Assembly: GCF_005503015.1 (NCBI RefSeq)
Contig: NZ_SCOL01000002.1
Span: forward strand, 496,001-560,000
Direction: 5' to 3'
Length of the DNA stretch: 64,000 nt
DNA from: Bacillus sp. E(2018)
Lineage (GTDB): Bacteria; Bacillota; Bacilli; Bacillales; Fictibacillaceae
Shown here: positions 42,668 through 51,841 of the stretch, piece after piece
Position numbering within the stretch: the first letter of the stretch is position 1
How the letters are laid out: every line of letters starts with the position of its first letter
Notes under the pieces: generated by a model
The model's database searches: none
Seen by the model: the letters and a program-made list of their open reading frames with translations, nothing else
What the model was told of the DNA's origin: nothing
Program-made: the position numbers and the translations under genes

Positions 42668-43846
42668 ATGGATAACGACAAAAAAGAGCACAAGCAACGA
42701 AGACCAATGCAGATTCCTCAACCGATTCGCAGTGATGGTGCGGGTGCGACCGACTTAGGGCCACGCGACGTTATGCGTGACATACAAAATCCGGATATGT
42801 TAGTTTCACCTGCAACAGATGCAGGAACTGTCCCAAACTTACGGTTTTCCTATTCGGATACACATATGCAATTAAACTTTGGAGGCTGGTCGAGAGAGAT
42901 TACGGTTCGTGAGCTTCCTGTTGCAAAGACGCTTGCTGGTGTAAACATGCGTCTGACCCCAGGCGGTGTAAGAGAGCTTCATTGGCACCAAGAAGCGGAA
43001 TGGGCTTATATGATATTAGGCCGTGCTCGTATTACCTCGGTTGATCAAAACGGCAGGAATTTTATTGCGGATGTGGGTGAAGGCGACCTTTGGTACTTCC
43101 CTCCCGGCATTCCTCATTCGATTCAAGGGCTTGAAGAAGGCTGTGAGTTTTTACTCGTATTCGATGATGGAAATTTCTCCGATCTGAGCACGTTCTCTAT
43201 TTCAGATTGGTTTGCACATACACCGAAAGAAGTTCTTTCAGCAAACTTCGGTATACCGGAAAGCGCATTTGCTAATATCCCGACTGAACAACGTTACATC
43301 TATCAATCTACTGTTCCAGGACCTATTGAGACACAAGCGGTTCCAGATCCCTATGGAACCGTACCGTTAAGCTTCACGCACCGCCTAATGGCGCAGAAAC
43401 CTCTCGTTACCCCTGGTGGTACCGTACGAATAGTTGACTCTACTAATTTTCCGATCTCACAGAGAATTGCTGCCGCTTTAGTAGAAATAAAACCTGGCGG
43501 AATGAGAGAGTTGCATTGGCATCCGAATAATGATGAGTGGCAATATTATTTAGCAGGTCAAGGGCGGATGACCGCTTTCGCTGGAAATGGAACAGCACGA
43601 ACGTTTGATGTAAGAGCCGGAGATGTAGGATATGTCCCGTTTGCCTTTGGTCATTATGTGCAGAATACCGGAAATAAGAGCTTATGGTTTCTTGAAATTT
43701 TTAAAAGTGACCGTTTTGCAGATGTTTCATTAAACCAATGGATGGCTTTAACGCCTAAAGAAATTGTGCAGAGTAATGTGAATGCTAGTCCTGAACTCAT
43801 GAATTCCCTTCGAAAAGAAAAATGGCCAGTTGTAAAATATGATTGA
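42668..43846 (+). CDS. Oxalate decarboxylase-like bicupin
   Basis: 392 aa with AGAGAGGAG before the ATG. OxdC converts oxalate to formate and CO2 using Mn in two cupin domains. Metal ligands are complete: H105, H107, E111, H150 (site 1) and H283, H285, E290, H329 (site 2), with R280 and E343 matching the second-domain residues. The lid that in B. subtilis OxdC reads S-E-N-S is S171-D-L-S here, so the catalytic lid Glu is an Asp. No signal peptide. Could be OxdC/OxdD or a relative with altered activity. Confidence 0.9.
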   Translation: MDNDKKEHKQRRPMQIPQPIRSDGAGATDLGPRDVMRDIQNPDMLVSPATDAGTVPNLRFSYSDTHMQLNFGGWSREITVRELPVAKTLAGVNMRLTPGGVRELHWHQEAEWAYMILGRARITSVDQNGRNFIADVGEGDLWYFPPGIPHSIQGLEEGCEFLLVFDDGNFSDLSTFSISDWFAHTPKEVLSANFGIPESAFANIPTEQRYIYQSTVPGPIETQAVPDPYGTVPLSFTHRLMAQKPLVTPGGTVRIVDSTNFPISQRIAAALVEIKPGGMRELHWHPNNDEWQYYLAGQGRMTAFAGNGTARTFDVRAGDVGYVPFAFGHYVQNTGNKSLWFLEIFKSDRFADVSLNQWMALTPKEIVQSNVNASPELMNSLRKEKWPVVKYD

Positions 43847-43981
43847 TGCATGATACAGAAAGCCACCTTTTAACAGCGGTTAGGACACTCTAATCGCTTT
43901 CTTTCATTCTTTCTAGTAAAACGGCTTCCCCTGCCTCTATTGATACACACCACTTACAACTTGTCCGCATAATCTACTAGT

Positions 43982-44024
43982 AATAATCTATTAGATTATT
44001 CTCTGAATGATTTTTAATTCAGAG
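43982..44024. repeat. Two small palindromes upstream of the C1q-like gene
   Basis: AATAATC-tatta-GATTATT (43982-44000) and CTCTGAAT-gattttta-ATTCAGAG (44001-44024) sit back to back in front of the RBS of the gene at 44047. Possible operator or leader structure; no regulator is assigned. Confidence 0.5.
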
Positions 44025-44046
44025 TGAAATAGGAGGGAAAGTTTGT

Positions 44047-44544
44047 ATGTACTACCATTATGATCAGAATCCGTACGCACATATGAAAAGAGATTGTGAG
44101 TGCAAGCATAGAAAAATTCAGCCTTGCCAAAAGGTTTCTGCCTTTAAAGCGGTTAAAGATTTGTTTCAATTTATTTTAGGCTCCACACCTAATCAAGTCA
44201 TCTATCCGGTAGAGGTATTTGATAGCAACAATGAATACAATCCAGATACATCAACGTTTGTTCCAAAGAGCAACGGAATATATACGTTTACAGCTATTAT
44301 CTTTTTGCCGATTTATACAGGAACACCGTATTCTGCATTCGTCGGCATTCGTGTAAACGGAGAGACCGTTGCAGGAAATCAAGAAACGATTACATCGCCA
44401 AATGCGATTGTCGCTACGTCCTCTCTCGTCGAGTTAAGAAGAGGCGATGAAGTTCAAGTAGTCGCCTCAAGTCCATCAGGCGCAACGATAGAAATAGAAG
44501 TAAACCCAATCGCAACTCGTTTTGAGGGTGCGAAAATAGGTTAA
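44047..44544 (+). CDS. C1q/TNF-like jelly-roll protein, possible spore-surface protein
   Basis: 165 aa with TAGGAGGG before the ATG. N-terminal 28 residues are Cys/His/Tyr-rich (MYYHYDQNPYAHMKRDCECKH), then a beta-sandwich with the C1q-like pattern NGIYTFTAIIFLPIYTG, VGIRVNGETVAGN, VELRRGDEVQVVASSPSG. Such trimeric jelly rolls occur at the C-terminus of BclA-type exosporium proteins, here without a collagen region. A spore or surface role is inference. No signal peptide. Followed by its own terminator. Confidence 0.7.
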   Translation: MYYHYDQNPYAHMKRDCECKHRKIQPCQKVSAFKAVKDLFQFILGSTPNQVIYPVEVFDSNNEYNPDTSTFVPKSNGIYTFTAIIFLPIYTGTPYSAFVGIRVNGETVAGNQETITSPNAIVATSSLVELRRGDEVQVVASSPSGATIEIEVNPIATRFEGAKIG

Positions 44545-44552
44545 TGAATGTT

Positions 44553-44581
44553 GGAAGGTGAATCCTATCACCTTCTTTTTT
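44553..44581 (+). terminator. Terminator of the C1q-like gene
   Basis: GGAAGGTGA and TCACCTTC arms followed by six T. Confidence 0.88.
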
Positions 44582-44676
44582 CGTTGTTTCATGTGGAACA
44601 ATCCATTAAATCCTCTCGTAGAGCACGCTATATAAGGTATAATTTCCCTATTACTATCTCTTTTAGGAGTAATCCA

Positions 44677-45543
44677 ATGACAGAAAAAAACGTACGCAGA
44701 TCAAATTACATCCTTCATGCAAAGAGCGCTCAATTTCATTGGGATGGCATGGGACTTCTCTCTATTAAAACCTTTTCGAACGGAAAAGCTTACTACAAAA
44801 CGAATCGAGGGTATTTTGCCGTCGAAGAAGGAAATTACCTCCTACTCAATCAAGGTCCCTACACCATAACAATTGACGAACAAAAAGAAGTAGAATCATT
44901 CTGTGTCTTTTTCCAAGAAGATTTTGCGAACGATGTATTCCGCAATTTGTCAGATACATCCCACCAACTTTTAGATAACCCTTTTAGTAATCATACATCT
45001 GCTTCATTTTTTGAAAAAACGTATGAACAAAGCCAGGTTCTGACTCAGCAAATGAACCTCTTAAAACATATGACAGATCAATACCCACTTGACTCCAACA
45101 TGTTAGATGAACAATTTCATTCCATAATGACCACTCTATTCAGAGAACAAATGAAAACTTTTAAAGAAATCGATCGGTTAGATTTAGCCCGTAAATCAAC
45201 ACGCGAAGAAATTTATAAACGAGTCAGCATCGCACATGAATACATAAAAGCCTTTTATGATAAACAGCTTACATTAGATAAAATTGCAGAAATCTCATGC
45301 TTATCTCCTAATCACCTGTTGAGAAATTATTCAACCACCTACAACAGAACACCCTTTCAGCATATTGCTGAGTTAAGGATCGCAAAAGCCATAACGTTGC
45401 TCCAGACTTCTGAATACTCCATGACTGATATTACTTATGAAATCGGATTGAATAACCCTGTTTCATTCAGCAGATTATTTAAACAACATGTAGGCATCTC
45501 TCCCCTTCAATATCGCAAAAAGGTGATTTCGGATAAGAAATAG
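44677..45543 (+). CDS. AraC family transcriptional regulator
   Basis: 288 aa from ATG 44677 (AGGAG 7 nt upstream); the long upstream extension overlaps the terminator and is rejected. N-terminal cupin-like sensor domain (about 25-105: GKAYYKTNRGYFAVEEGNYLLLNQG), linker, then two C-terminal helix-turn-helix motifs (LTLDKIAEISCLSPNHLLRNYS; SMTDITYEIGLNNPVSFSRLFKQHVGISPLQYRKK). Effector unknown. The VOC-protein gene starts 50 nt downstream on the same strand and is a likely target or partner. Confidence 0.87.
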   Translation: MTEKNVRRSNYILHAKSAQFHWDGMGLLSIKTFSNGKAYYKTNRGYFAVEEGNYLLLNQGPYTITIDEQKEVESFCVFFQEDFANDVFRNLSDTSHQLLDNPFSNHTSASFFEKTYEQSQVLTQQMNLLKHMTDQYPLDSNMLDEQFHSIMTTLFREQMKTFKEIDRLDLARKSTREEIYKRVSIAHEYIKAFYDKQLTLDKIAEISCLSPNHLLRNYSTTYNRTPFQHIAELRIAKAITLLQTSEYSMTDITYEIGLNNPVSFSRLFKQHVGISPLQYRKKVISDKK

Positions 45544-45593
45544 CTATTATGACTGGTTATGATGAAGAAGAAAAGATTAAGGGAGAGGTTAAC

Positions 45594-45980
45594 ATGACGA
45601 TTCAGACAAATAGCATAAAAAAAGTTGGACAAGTTGCAGTACCCGTTCAAGATCTCAAACGTTCCATTCACTTTTATAAGGACGTATTAGGATTACATCT
45701 TCTTTTCAGCACCGATCATATGGCATTCTTTGATTGTGACGGTCTAAGGATTATGCTCAGCCTTCCTGAAAAAGAAGAATTTGCGGAAGCTAGCTCGGTT
45801 ATATACTTTCTAGTGGAAGACATCACAGAAGCTTATGAAGCCCTTAAACAGAAAGACGTAACATTCCTAGACTCCCCTCATATTGTCACTAAGATGGAGC
45901 ATATGGAGACATGGATGGTATTTTATAAGGATTCAGAAGGAAATACCCATGCTTTGATGAGTGAGGTAATACCTTCATAA
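45594..45980 (+). CDS. VOC (glyoxalase/bleomycin-resistance fold) protein
   Basis: 128 aa from ATG 45594 (GGGAGAGG upstream). Two beta-alpha-beta-beta-beta modules: VGQVAVPVQDLKRSIHFYKDVLGLHLLFSTDHMAFFDCDGLRIML and VIYFLVEDITEAYEALKQKDV...WMVFYKDSEGNTHALMSE. Possible metal ligands are the Asp/His and Glu of the paired modules. Family members include glyoxalase I, dioxygenases and antibiotic-binding proteins; the substrate is not deducible. Downstream of the AraC gene, followed by a weak terminator at about 45996-46020. Confidence 0.82.
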   Translation: MTIQTNSIKKVGQVAVPVQDLKRSIHFYKDVLGLHLLFSTDHMAFFDCDGLRIMLSLPEKEEFAEASSVIYFLVEDITEAYEALKQKDVTFLDSPHIVTKMEHMETWMVFYKDSEGNTHALMSEVIPS

Positions 45981-45995
45981 GTTATTTCAGAAACG

Positions 45996-46020
45996 GTGCC
46001 GAAATTGGGCATCTTTTTTT
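45996..46020 (+). terminator. Probable terminator after the VOC gene
   Basis: GGTGCC-gaaattg-GGCATC (one wobble pair) followed by TTTTTT. Confidence 0.65.
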
Positions 46021-46134
46021 GATAATGATATTATACAGACGAGTTGGTTGCGAAGTGAAAAAAAAGCACATCCTAGAAAATATCCAAGTTTTGCTATAGA
46101 CTAAAAAACATATCAAGTAATGATGTGGTGATAA

Positions 46135-46827
46135 ATGATGTTTAAAATTTTGCTCATTGAAGATGATTCGACGCTATTCAGCGAGATCAAAGAACGATTG
46201 TCTCAATGGTCGTATGAAGTGTATGGCATTACTGACTTTGGACGAGTGATGCAGGAGTTTACAGAAATTAAACCTGACCTTGTTGTAATAGATATACAGC
46301 TGCCGAAGTTCGATGGCTTTCATTGGTGCCGAAATATTAGATCGCATTCTAATGTGCCGATCATCTTTTTATCTTCGCGTGATCATCCGAGCGATATGGT
46401 CTTATCCATGCAGCTTGGTGCAGACGACTTTGTCCAAAAACCGTTTCATTTTGAAGTCTTGATCGCAAAGATTCATGCGATTCTCAGGCGTGTTTATAAT
46501 TACAATACAGACACCGTTAGTCTCAAAACGTGGTGTGGCGCTCAAATTGATTATGAAAAGAATATTGTAACGAACGAGAAGGGTTCCGTTGAACTGACTA
46601 AGAATGAAGTGTTCATTCTGAAACTCTTGATCGAGCAAAAGAATAAAATTGTAAGTCGTGATAATCTCATTAACAGCTTATGGGACGATAAAAAGTTCAT
46701 TAGTGACAATACCCTCACCGTGAATGTGAATCGTTTAAGAAAACGGCTAGAGGAGATCGAACTCGGACAATTTATCGAGACGAAAGTGGGACAAGGCTAT
46801 CGGGCAATAGAAGAGGATTCTGTATGA
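46135..46827 (+). CDS. bceR: BceR-like response regulator (OmpR type)
   Basis: 230 aa. Receiver with acidic pair in LLIEDD, phospho-acceptor D53 (VVIDIQLPKFDG) and KPF; C-terminal winged helix (VELTKNEVFILKLLIEQKNKIVSRDNLINSLWDD). It overlaps bceS by the ATGA junction. In Bce modules the regulator switches on a dedicated ABC transporter that protects against cell-wall antibiotics such as bacitracin. An ATG one codon downstream is an alternative start. Confidence 0.88.
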   Translation: MMFKILLIEDDSTLFSEIKERLSQWSYEVYGITDFGRVMQEFTEIKPDLVVIDIQLPKFDGFHWCRNIRSHSNVPIIFLSSRDHPSDMVLSMQLGADDFVQKPFHFEVLIAKIHAILRRVYNYNTDTVSLKTWCGAQIDYEKNIVTNEKGSVELTKNEVFILKLLIEQKNKIVSRDNLINSLWDDKKFISDNTLTVNVNRLRKRLEEIELGQFIETKVGQGYRAIEEDSV

Positions 46828-47828
46828 TCAAACGCTTTTTAATTGAACGCAGCAGCTGGATTTTTTTATTTTTAATACAGCAGATCATCTTCCTCATGAT
46901 TGCCTATCTCGACCCATCAATTCCCCTTTCTGCTGTTGGCTACATCGTGTTCCTTTCACTAATCGTCTTTGTTATTTTTCTTATCTATCGTTATCAAAAG
47001 GAAACAGCCTTCTTCCAACAGCTTGAGGAAAGGAAAAATGATTTTGACCTTTCTAATATTTCATCACCTTCTTCACCTTTTGAGAAAATTGTTGAACACA
47101 GTATTATTGAACAAACGAAGCATTTGAAAAAAACCGCTTCTGAGAACCGTTTATTGATCGAACAGGAAAAGGACGATCTCCTCGCTTGGATTCATGAGGT
47201 GAAAACGCCGCTGACTGCGATGCACCTTATGATACAGCGAGTGGACGATACGCCACTAAAAGGAGATCTGACCTACGAATGGCTTCGTATCCACCTTCTG
47301 CTCGATCAACAGCTTCATCAGAAGAGAATTACTTTTATTAAGAACGATCTTTATATGGAAGTGACTGATCTTGAGACGTTACTTTTTTCCGAACTTAAAA
47401 CGCTGCAGTCGTGGTGTATCCAAAAAGGGATTGGCTTTGATTTTGATCTTCAAGTTCTTCATGTCTTAAGTGATGCCAAATGGCTAGCATTTATCATTCG
47501 CCAGATCTTAACGAATGCTGTGAAATACAGCCATTCATCAGAGATTATCATCAACTCTTATAACATGAACGACAGAAACTATTTGTCGATTCAAGACTTT
47601 GGTCGCGGAATTGATACAAAGGATATGCCTCGTATCTTTGAGAAAGGGTTCACGTCAACGACAGACCATCACGATCAAGCGTCCACCGGCATGGGGTTAT
47701 ATTTAGCCAAAAAAGCAGCCGAATCCCTGCAGATTCAACTCTCTGTAGAGTCAAAGCGGAATGAAGGAACAACCGTTACGCTAGCTTTCCCAAAAAGAAA
47801 TGAGTTTGATCAAACGATGGGCATGTGA
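46824..47828 (+). CDS. bceS: BceS-like intramembrane-sensing histidine kinase
   Basis: 334 aa, the length of B. subtilis BceS. Two N-terminal membrane helices (about 11-28 and 37-56) with almost no extracytoplasmic loop, so it cannot sense the drug directly and depends on the BceAB transporter. Phospho-acceptor H124 in [15 protein letters not shown]; HATPase N box [11 protein letters not shown], then DFGRGID and [16 protein letters not shown]. It overlaps bceR; the stop lies within a palindrome (47821-47844). Confidence 0.88.
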   Translation: MIKRFLIERSSWIFLFLIQQIIFLMIAYLDPSIPLSAVGYIVFLSLIVFVIFLIYRYQKETAFFQQLEERKNDFDLSNISSPSSPFEKIVEHSIIEQTKHLKKTASENRLLIEQEKDDLLAWIHEVKTPLTAMHLMIQRVDDTPLKGDLTYEWLRIHLLLDQQLHQKRITFIKNDLYMEVTDLETLLFSELKTLQSWCIQKGIGFDFDLQVLHVLSDAKWLAFIIRQILTNAVKYSHSSEIIINSYNMNDRNYLSIQDFGRGIDTKDMPRIFEKGFTSTTDHHDQASTGMGLYLAKKAAESLQIQLSVESKRNEGTTVTLAFPKRNEFDQTMGM

Positions 47829-47844
47829 CGAAAGTGTCACATGC
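47821..47844 (+). promoter_or_regulatory. Perfect palindrome between bceS and bceA, candidate BceR operator
   Basis: GCATGTGAC-gaaagt-GTCACATGC. The centre TGACG-N4-TGTCA fits the TNACA-N4-TGTAA pattern reported for BceR-type regulators with one mismatch per half. A TATAAT at 47893-47898 without a clear -35 lies 50 nt downstream, as in activator-dependent promoters. It could also work as a weak terminator (TTTTCTGTTTT follows). Confidence 0.6.
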
Positions 47845-47926
47845 TTTTCTGTTTTGTTCGTTGAACAGAAGGAAAAGAGCTGAAATGCTTTCTATAATAA
47901 AAGTATCAGAGAGGGGTATTAAGATC

Positions 47927-48688
47927 ATGAGTATATTGAAAGCAGTTAAGCTTCATAAGAGCTATGGAAATAAAAATAATAAACAGCACGTCCTTAAAGG
48001 CATTGATCTTTCCGTTGAAAAAGGTGAGTTCATCAGTATCATGGGAGCATCTGGATCCGGTAAAACGACGTTATTAAACGTTCTTTCTTCCATCGATCAA
48101 GTGAGCGAAGGAACGATTCAAATTAACTCATTTGAGATGACAGCTATGAAGGAAAAACAGCTGGCAGAATTCAGAAAGAACAACCTTGGTTTTATCTTTC
48201 AAGACTACAACCTATTGGATACGTTAACGGTTAAAGAAAATATTCTGCTGCCGCTTTCGATAACCAAAACACCGAAAAAAGAAGCAGATAAGAAATTTGA
48301 TCAAGTCGCAACAGAGCTTGGTATTTTAGAGATAAAAGATAAATATCCGAACGAGATCTCAGGTGGTCAAAAGCAGCGAACATCTGCGGCGCGTGCATTT
48401 ATTCATGAGCCGAGCATCATCTTCGCGGATGAACCAACCGGAGCTCTCGATTCCAAGTCTGCGTCTGACCTTCTAAACAAACTAAGCGGTCTTAACGAGA
48501 ACAGACAAGCGACGATTCTAATGGTGACGCATGATCCTGTAGCAGCAAGCTATTGCAGCCGTGTGGTGTTTATAAAAGACGGACAGATCTACACGCAGCT
48601 TATGAAAGGAGAGCAAGATCGACAGAGTTTCTTTAGTGATATTATGAAAACGCAAGGTGTTTTAGGTGGTGTTCAACATGAACATTAA
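47927..48688 (+). CDS. bceA: BceA-like ABC transporter ATPase
   Basis: 253 aa from ATG 47927 (GAGAGGGG upstream), identical in length to B. subtilis BceA. Walker [11 protein letters not shown] loop [10 protein letters not shown], signature [14 protein letters not shown], Walker [16 protein letters not shown], switch His MVTHD. It drives the peptide-antibiotic resistance/sensing transporter. The 3' end overlaps the bceB start by 11 nt, so the two are translationally coupled. Preceded by the palindrome and a TATAAT element. Confidence 0.92.
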   Translation: MSILKAVKLHKSYGNKNNKQHVLKGIDLSVEKGEFISIMGASGSGKTTLLNVLSSIDQVSEGTIQINSFEMTAMKEKQLAEFRKNNLGFIFQDYNLLDTLTVKENILLPLSITKTPKKEADKKFDQVATELGILEIKDKYPNEISGGQKQRTSAARAFIHEPSIIFADEPTGALDSKSASDLLNKLSGLNENRQATILMVTHDPVAASYCSRVVFIKDGQIYTQLMKGEQDRQSFFSDIMKTQGVLGGVQHEH

Positions 48689-50624
48689 TCAGCTCATCTT
48701 TCGCAATTTAAAGAAAAACTTAAGAAACTATTACCTGTATGTTTTTGCTCTAGTATTTAGTTCTGCTCTTTACTTTGCATTTGTAACGCTTCAATATGAT
48801 CCGTCTATGGATGCTGTAGAAGGTTCTGTAAAAGGTGAAGCAGCGATTCGAGCCGCTTCTATCCTGCTTGTTGTAATCGTATCCGTCTTTCTGCTTTACG
48901 CGAACAACATCTTTATCAAACGGCGCAGCAAAGAGATCGGGCTATTCCAGTTGATCGGAATGACAAAAGGAAAGATCTTTCGCATTCTTTCAATCGAAAA
49001 CTTATTCCTCTACTTTGGTTCCCTATTGATCGGAATCTTTGCAGGATTTTCGTTTTCAAAATTAATGATTCTCGTTTTGTTCAAAACGACGGGTGTTGAT
49101 TCAATCGCATCTCTACGGTTTTCACCACAAGCACTTGTACAAACGGTTCTTGTTTTTACAGCGATCTATCTGTTGATTATGATAATGAATTACACGTTCA
49201 TTAAAAGGCAGACCATCCTATCCCTTTTCCGTGTCACCTCTTCTACTGAGATCACCGTGAAAAAACTTTCTCGCTTTGAGATGGTGATGGGAATCGTGGG
49301 TCTCGTTCTAATCACGACAGGTTATATCGTATCTTCCAAACTGTTTGGCGGCGATTTTACAACGATGCCTCAATTATTTGGAGCGATGATCTTTATTTTG
49401 GCTGCCGTTATTTTAGGTACGTATTTCTTTTACAAAGGCTCTGTCAGTTTTCTGCTTAACCTAGTGAGAAAACGAAAAGGTGGCTATCTATCGATCAACG
49501 AAGTGATGTCGCTCGCATCTGTCATGTTCCGTATGAAGTCGAACGCCCTTCTGCTCATGATTATCACCACCGTTTCAGCGCTCTCGATCGCTTTGTTGTG
49601 CCTTGCTTATATCTCGTATTATTCAGCAGAGAAAACGGCTGCAAATAATGTTCCGCATGATTTCGCCGTTATCGATAGAGAATCAGCAGATACGTTCGAA
49701 GGAGCTTTAAAGAAGAACAATATTCCGTATTCAGAAAAGTCGATTGAAGTGATTCAGGTGACGGTTAACGCCTCGCAGCTTATTGATCGAAGCTTAGAAG
49801 AACTCGTCATCGATCCAAAAGCGATGCCGCTTCCTTTAATCAGCGAAAAGTCAGTACATGGCATGGATGTTTCTCCTGATGAAGTGGTCTTTACCGGCTA
49901 TAACGACCTGCTTCAAAAGTTTATGCCTTTAAAGAGCTCTGGTTCTATTAAGATTAAAGGAAAGACAGAAACGCTCACTCAACGTTACGTAGGTTTAGAA
50001 GATATTTATCCCGTATCCTGGTATTTCACAGCTGGAGGCGTTCCTACAGCGATCGTTGATGATGCTATTTTTAAGAAGATGAAAAAAGATATCAATCCTA
50101 AGGTACAAAAAGAATCCACCCTCTATATTGGGATAGACATTAAAAATAACGGACAACTAGAAAAAGCAGATAAACTGTTTAAATCAACCGAAACGTACAA
50201 AAAGCTATACAACGAATCTCGTCATGAGATCAGCACGAATCAAAAGAAAAACATGGGACTCATGATGTTTATCGTAGGTTTCCTAGGACTGACTTTCCTT
50301 GTCACCTCAGGGTGTATCCTCTACTTCAAACAGATGGACGAGGGAGAAAGTGAAAAGCCGAACTATATGATTCTGCGAAAACTAGGGTACACGCAAAGTG
50401 ATCTGTTGAAAGGGATTCAATATAAACAGCTCTTTAACTTTGGAATTCCACTGGTGGTCGGCTTGCTTCATAGCTATTTCGCCGTACAATCGGGTTGGTT
50501 CCTGTTCGGAGCTGAACTTTGGACACCGATGATTATCGTCATGGTCATGTATACGATCCTCTATTCAATCTTTGGCTTGTTGTCAGTCCTCTATTATAAG
50601 AAAGTGGTTAGAGAAGCACTTTAG
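48678..50624 (+). CDS. bceB: BceB-like ABC transporter permease
   Basis: 648 aa from ATG 48678 (AGGTGG 8 nt upstream, inside bceA). FtsX-type permease with about ten membrane segments: two at the start (residues 18-37, 53-77), several between 105 and 310, and three at the C-terminus, with the large extracellular domain characteristic of BceB at about residues 315-510. This domain governs antibiotic recognition and signalling to BceS. Length matches B. subtilis BceB (646 aa). Confidence 0.92.
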   Translation: MNINQLIFRNLKKNLRNYYLYVFALVFSSALYFAFVTLQYDPSMDAVEGSVKGEAAIRAASILLVVIVSVFLLYANNIFIKRRSKEIGLFQLIGMTKGKIFRILSIENLFLYFGSLLIGIFAGFSFSKLMILVLFKTTGVDSIASLRFSPQALVQTVLVFTAIYLLIMIMNYTFIKRQTILSLFRVTSSTEITVKKLSRFEMVMGIVGLVLITTGYIVSSKLFGGDFTTMPQLFGAMIFILAAVILGTYFFYKGSVSFLLNLVRKRKGGYLSINEVMSLASVMFRMKSNALLLMIITTVSALSIALLCLAYISYYSAEKTAANNVPHDFAVIDRESADTFEGALKKNNIPYSEKSIEVIQVTVNASQLIDRSLEELVIDPKAMPLPLISEKSVHGMDVSPDEVVFTGYNDLLQKFMPLKSSGSIKIKGKTETLTQRYVGLEDIYPVSWYFTAGGVPTAIVDDAIFKKMKKDINPKVQKESTLYIGIDIKNNGQLEKADKLFKSTETYKKLYNESRHEISTNQKKNMGLMMFIVGFLGLTFLVTSGCILYFKQMDEGESEKPNYMILRKLGYTQSDLLKGIQYKQLFNFGIPLVVGLLHSYFAVQSGWFLFGAELWTPMIIVMVMYTILYSIFGLLSVLYYKKVVREAL

Positions 50625-50676
50625 CTTGATGCTCGCTTTGCTATATAGGCGATAAATTGAATAAAAAGAACAAAAT

Positions 50677-50710
50677 CGACTAAAACATGATGATTTTAGT
50701 CGGTTTTTTC
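50677..50710 (+). terminator. Terminator of the bce operon
   Basis: CGACTAAAA and TTTTAGTCG arms followed by G and six T. Confidence 0.9.
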
Positions 50711-50818
50711 TTTTGTTTAAGATCATGAGTGGTTTTTGGGGCTGACAGTTGGCTAAAAGATGATGTTTATGTAGCTTATAGGTGATTTTAATTGATACCA
50801 TAAGGGGTATTCATCAAG

Positions 50819-50923
50819 ATAATTCCATAAATTTAATCAATAATCCCTGAAGTTTAAGGATTATTCCCGCGAGTTTTGGCTATAATCCGGCGAGTTTTCC
50901 TCATATATCGGCGAGTCGACAAC
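50819..50923 (+). repeat. 21-nt phased degenerate repeat array E (5 units)
   Basis: Units start at 50819, 50840, 50861, 50882 and 50903, exactly 21 nt apart. Conserved half approximately ATAATCCCGCGAGTTTT, first and last units most diverged. Related to array B (ATCC...AAGTTTT). It lies between the bce and hydroxybutyrate terminators; the rest of this 418-nt gap shows nothing else. Confidence 0.85.
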
Positions 50924-50991
50924 GTTCGACTGCTATCCCCTTTCCATATACCCTCAACCCCAGCAAACAAAAGCCGCCACCCACAAAACAC

Positions 50992-51027
50992 AAAAAGAAA
51001 ACCCCAGCCAAAAATATGGCTGAGGTT
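50992..51027 (-). terminator. Terminator of the hydroxybutyrate operon
   Basis: Minus strand AACCTCAGCCA-tatttt-TGGCTGGGGTT followed by TTCTTTTTG. Confidence 0.85.
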
Positions 51028-51042
51028 CATCAAAATTATAAA

Positions 51043-51819
51043 TTATTGAGCTGTATAACCGCCATCGATTACGATTGCTTGTCCAGTTACACTTTTCGCT
51101 TTGTCGCTTGATAGGAACATCGCATAGTCTGCGATCTCGCTAACTTCCATCAGACGTTTTTGAGGAACTAATGGGTAGATAACTTCTTCAAGTACTTTAT
51201 CTAATGAAACGTTTCTTGTTTTCGCTAAGTCTTCCATCTGACCACGAACAAGTGGTGTGTCCACGTAACCTGGGCAAAGTGCGTTAACTGTAACACCTTC
51301 CGCTGCTGATTCAAGGGCAGCAACTTTTGTAAGACCGATTACACCATGTTTCGCACTGTTATAAGCCGCTTTACCAGCAAATCCGATCAAACCATTGATA
51401 GATGAGATGTTAATGATACGTCCGAATCCTTGTTGCTTCATGATCGGCATTACATGCTTTGTTGCGATGAATGGTGCAGTTAGCATGATTTTGATCATAA
51501 GTTCGAATTTAGCTGTTGGAAACTCTTCGATCGGTGAAACGTGCTGAAGACCAGCGTTGTTGATCAGAACGTCAACACGTCCATATTCTTTGTGTGCTGT
51601 TTCGATCATGCTCTTGATGTCTTCTTCACTTGTAACGTCAGCTTTAAGACCGATTGCTTCAAGTCCAAGACCTTTTAATTCTTCTGCAGCCTTTTTTACG
51701 CCTTCTTCATTAAGGTCAGTTAAGACTACTTTGCTTCCGTTCTCTGCGAATGTTTTTCCGATTTCAAATCCGATTCCACTTGCAGAACCTGTAATAACGA
51801 CTACTTTATTTTCTACCAT
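51043..51819 (-). CDS. 3-hydroxybutyrate dehydrogenase (SDR family)
   Basis: 258 aa from ATG 51819 (AGGAG 8 nt upstream). Oxidises D-3-hydroxybutyrate to acetoacetate with NAD. SDR motifs: TGSASGIG (cofactor loop), NNAG, catalytic Ser in INISSINGL, Tyr-x3-Lys in AAYNSAKHG, and a C-terminal VTGQAIVIDGGYTAQ typical of hydroxybutyrate dehydrogenases. It follows the GntP-type permease gene by 22 nt in an operon, which strengthens the substrate call. Confidence 0.9.
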   Translation of the reverse strand: MVENKVVVITGSASGIGFEIGKTFAENGSKVVLTDLNEEGVKKAAEELKGLGLEAIGLKADVTSEEDIKSMIETAHKEYGRVDVLINNAGLQHVSPIEEFPTAKFELMIKIMLTAPFIATKHVMPIMKQQGFGRIINISSINGLIGFAGKAAYNSAKHGVIGLTKVAALESAAEGVTVNALCPGYVDTPLVRGQMEDLAKTRNVSLDKVLEEVIYPLVPQKRLMEVSEIADYAMFLSSDKAKSVTGQAIVIDGGYTAQ

Positions 51820-51841
51820 ACGACTCACTCCTAAAAAGTTT

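Noticed and set aside
44548..44676. Longer N-terminus for the AraC regulator
   Set aside because: The extension crosses the terminator of the upstream gene and has no RBS; ATG 44677 does.
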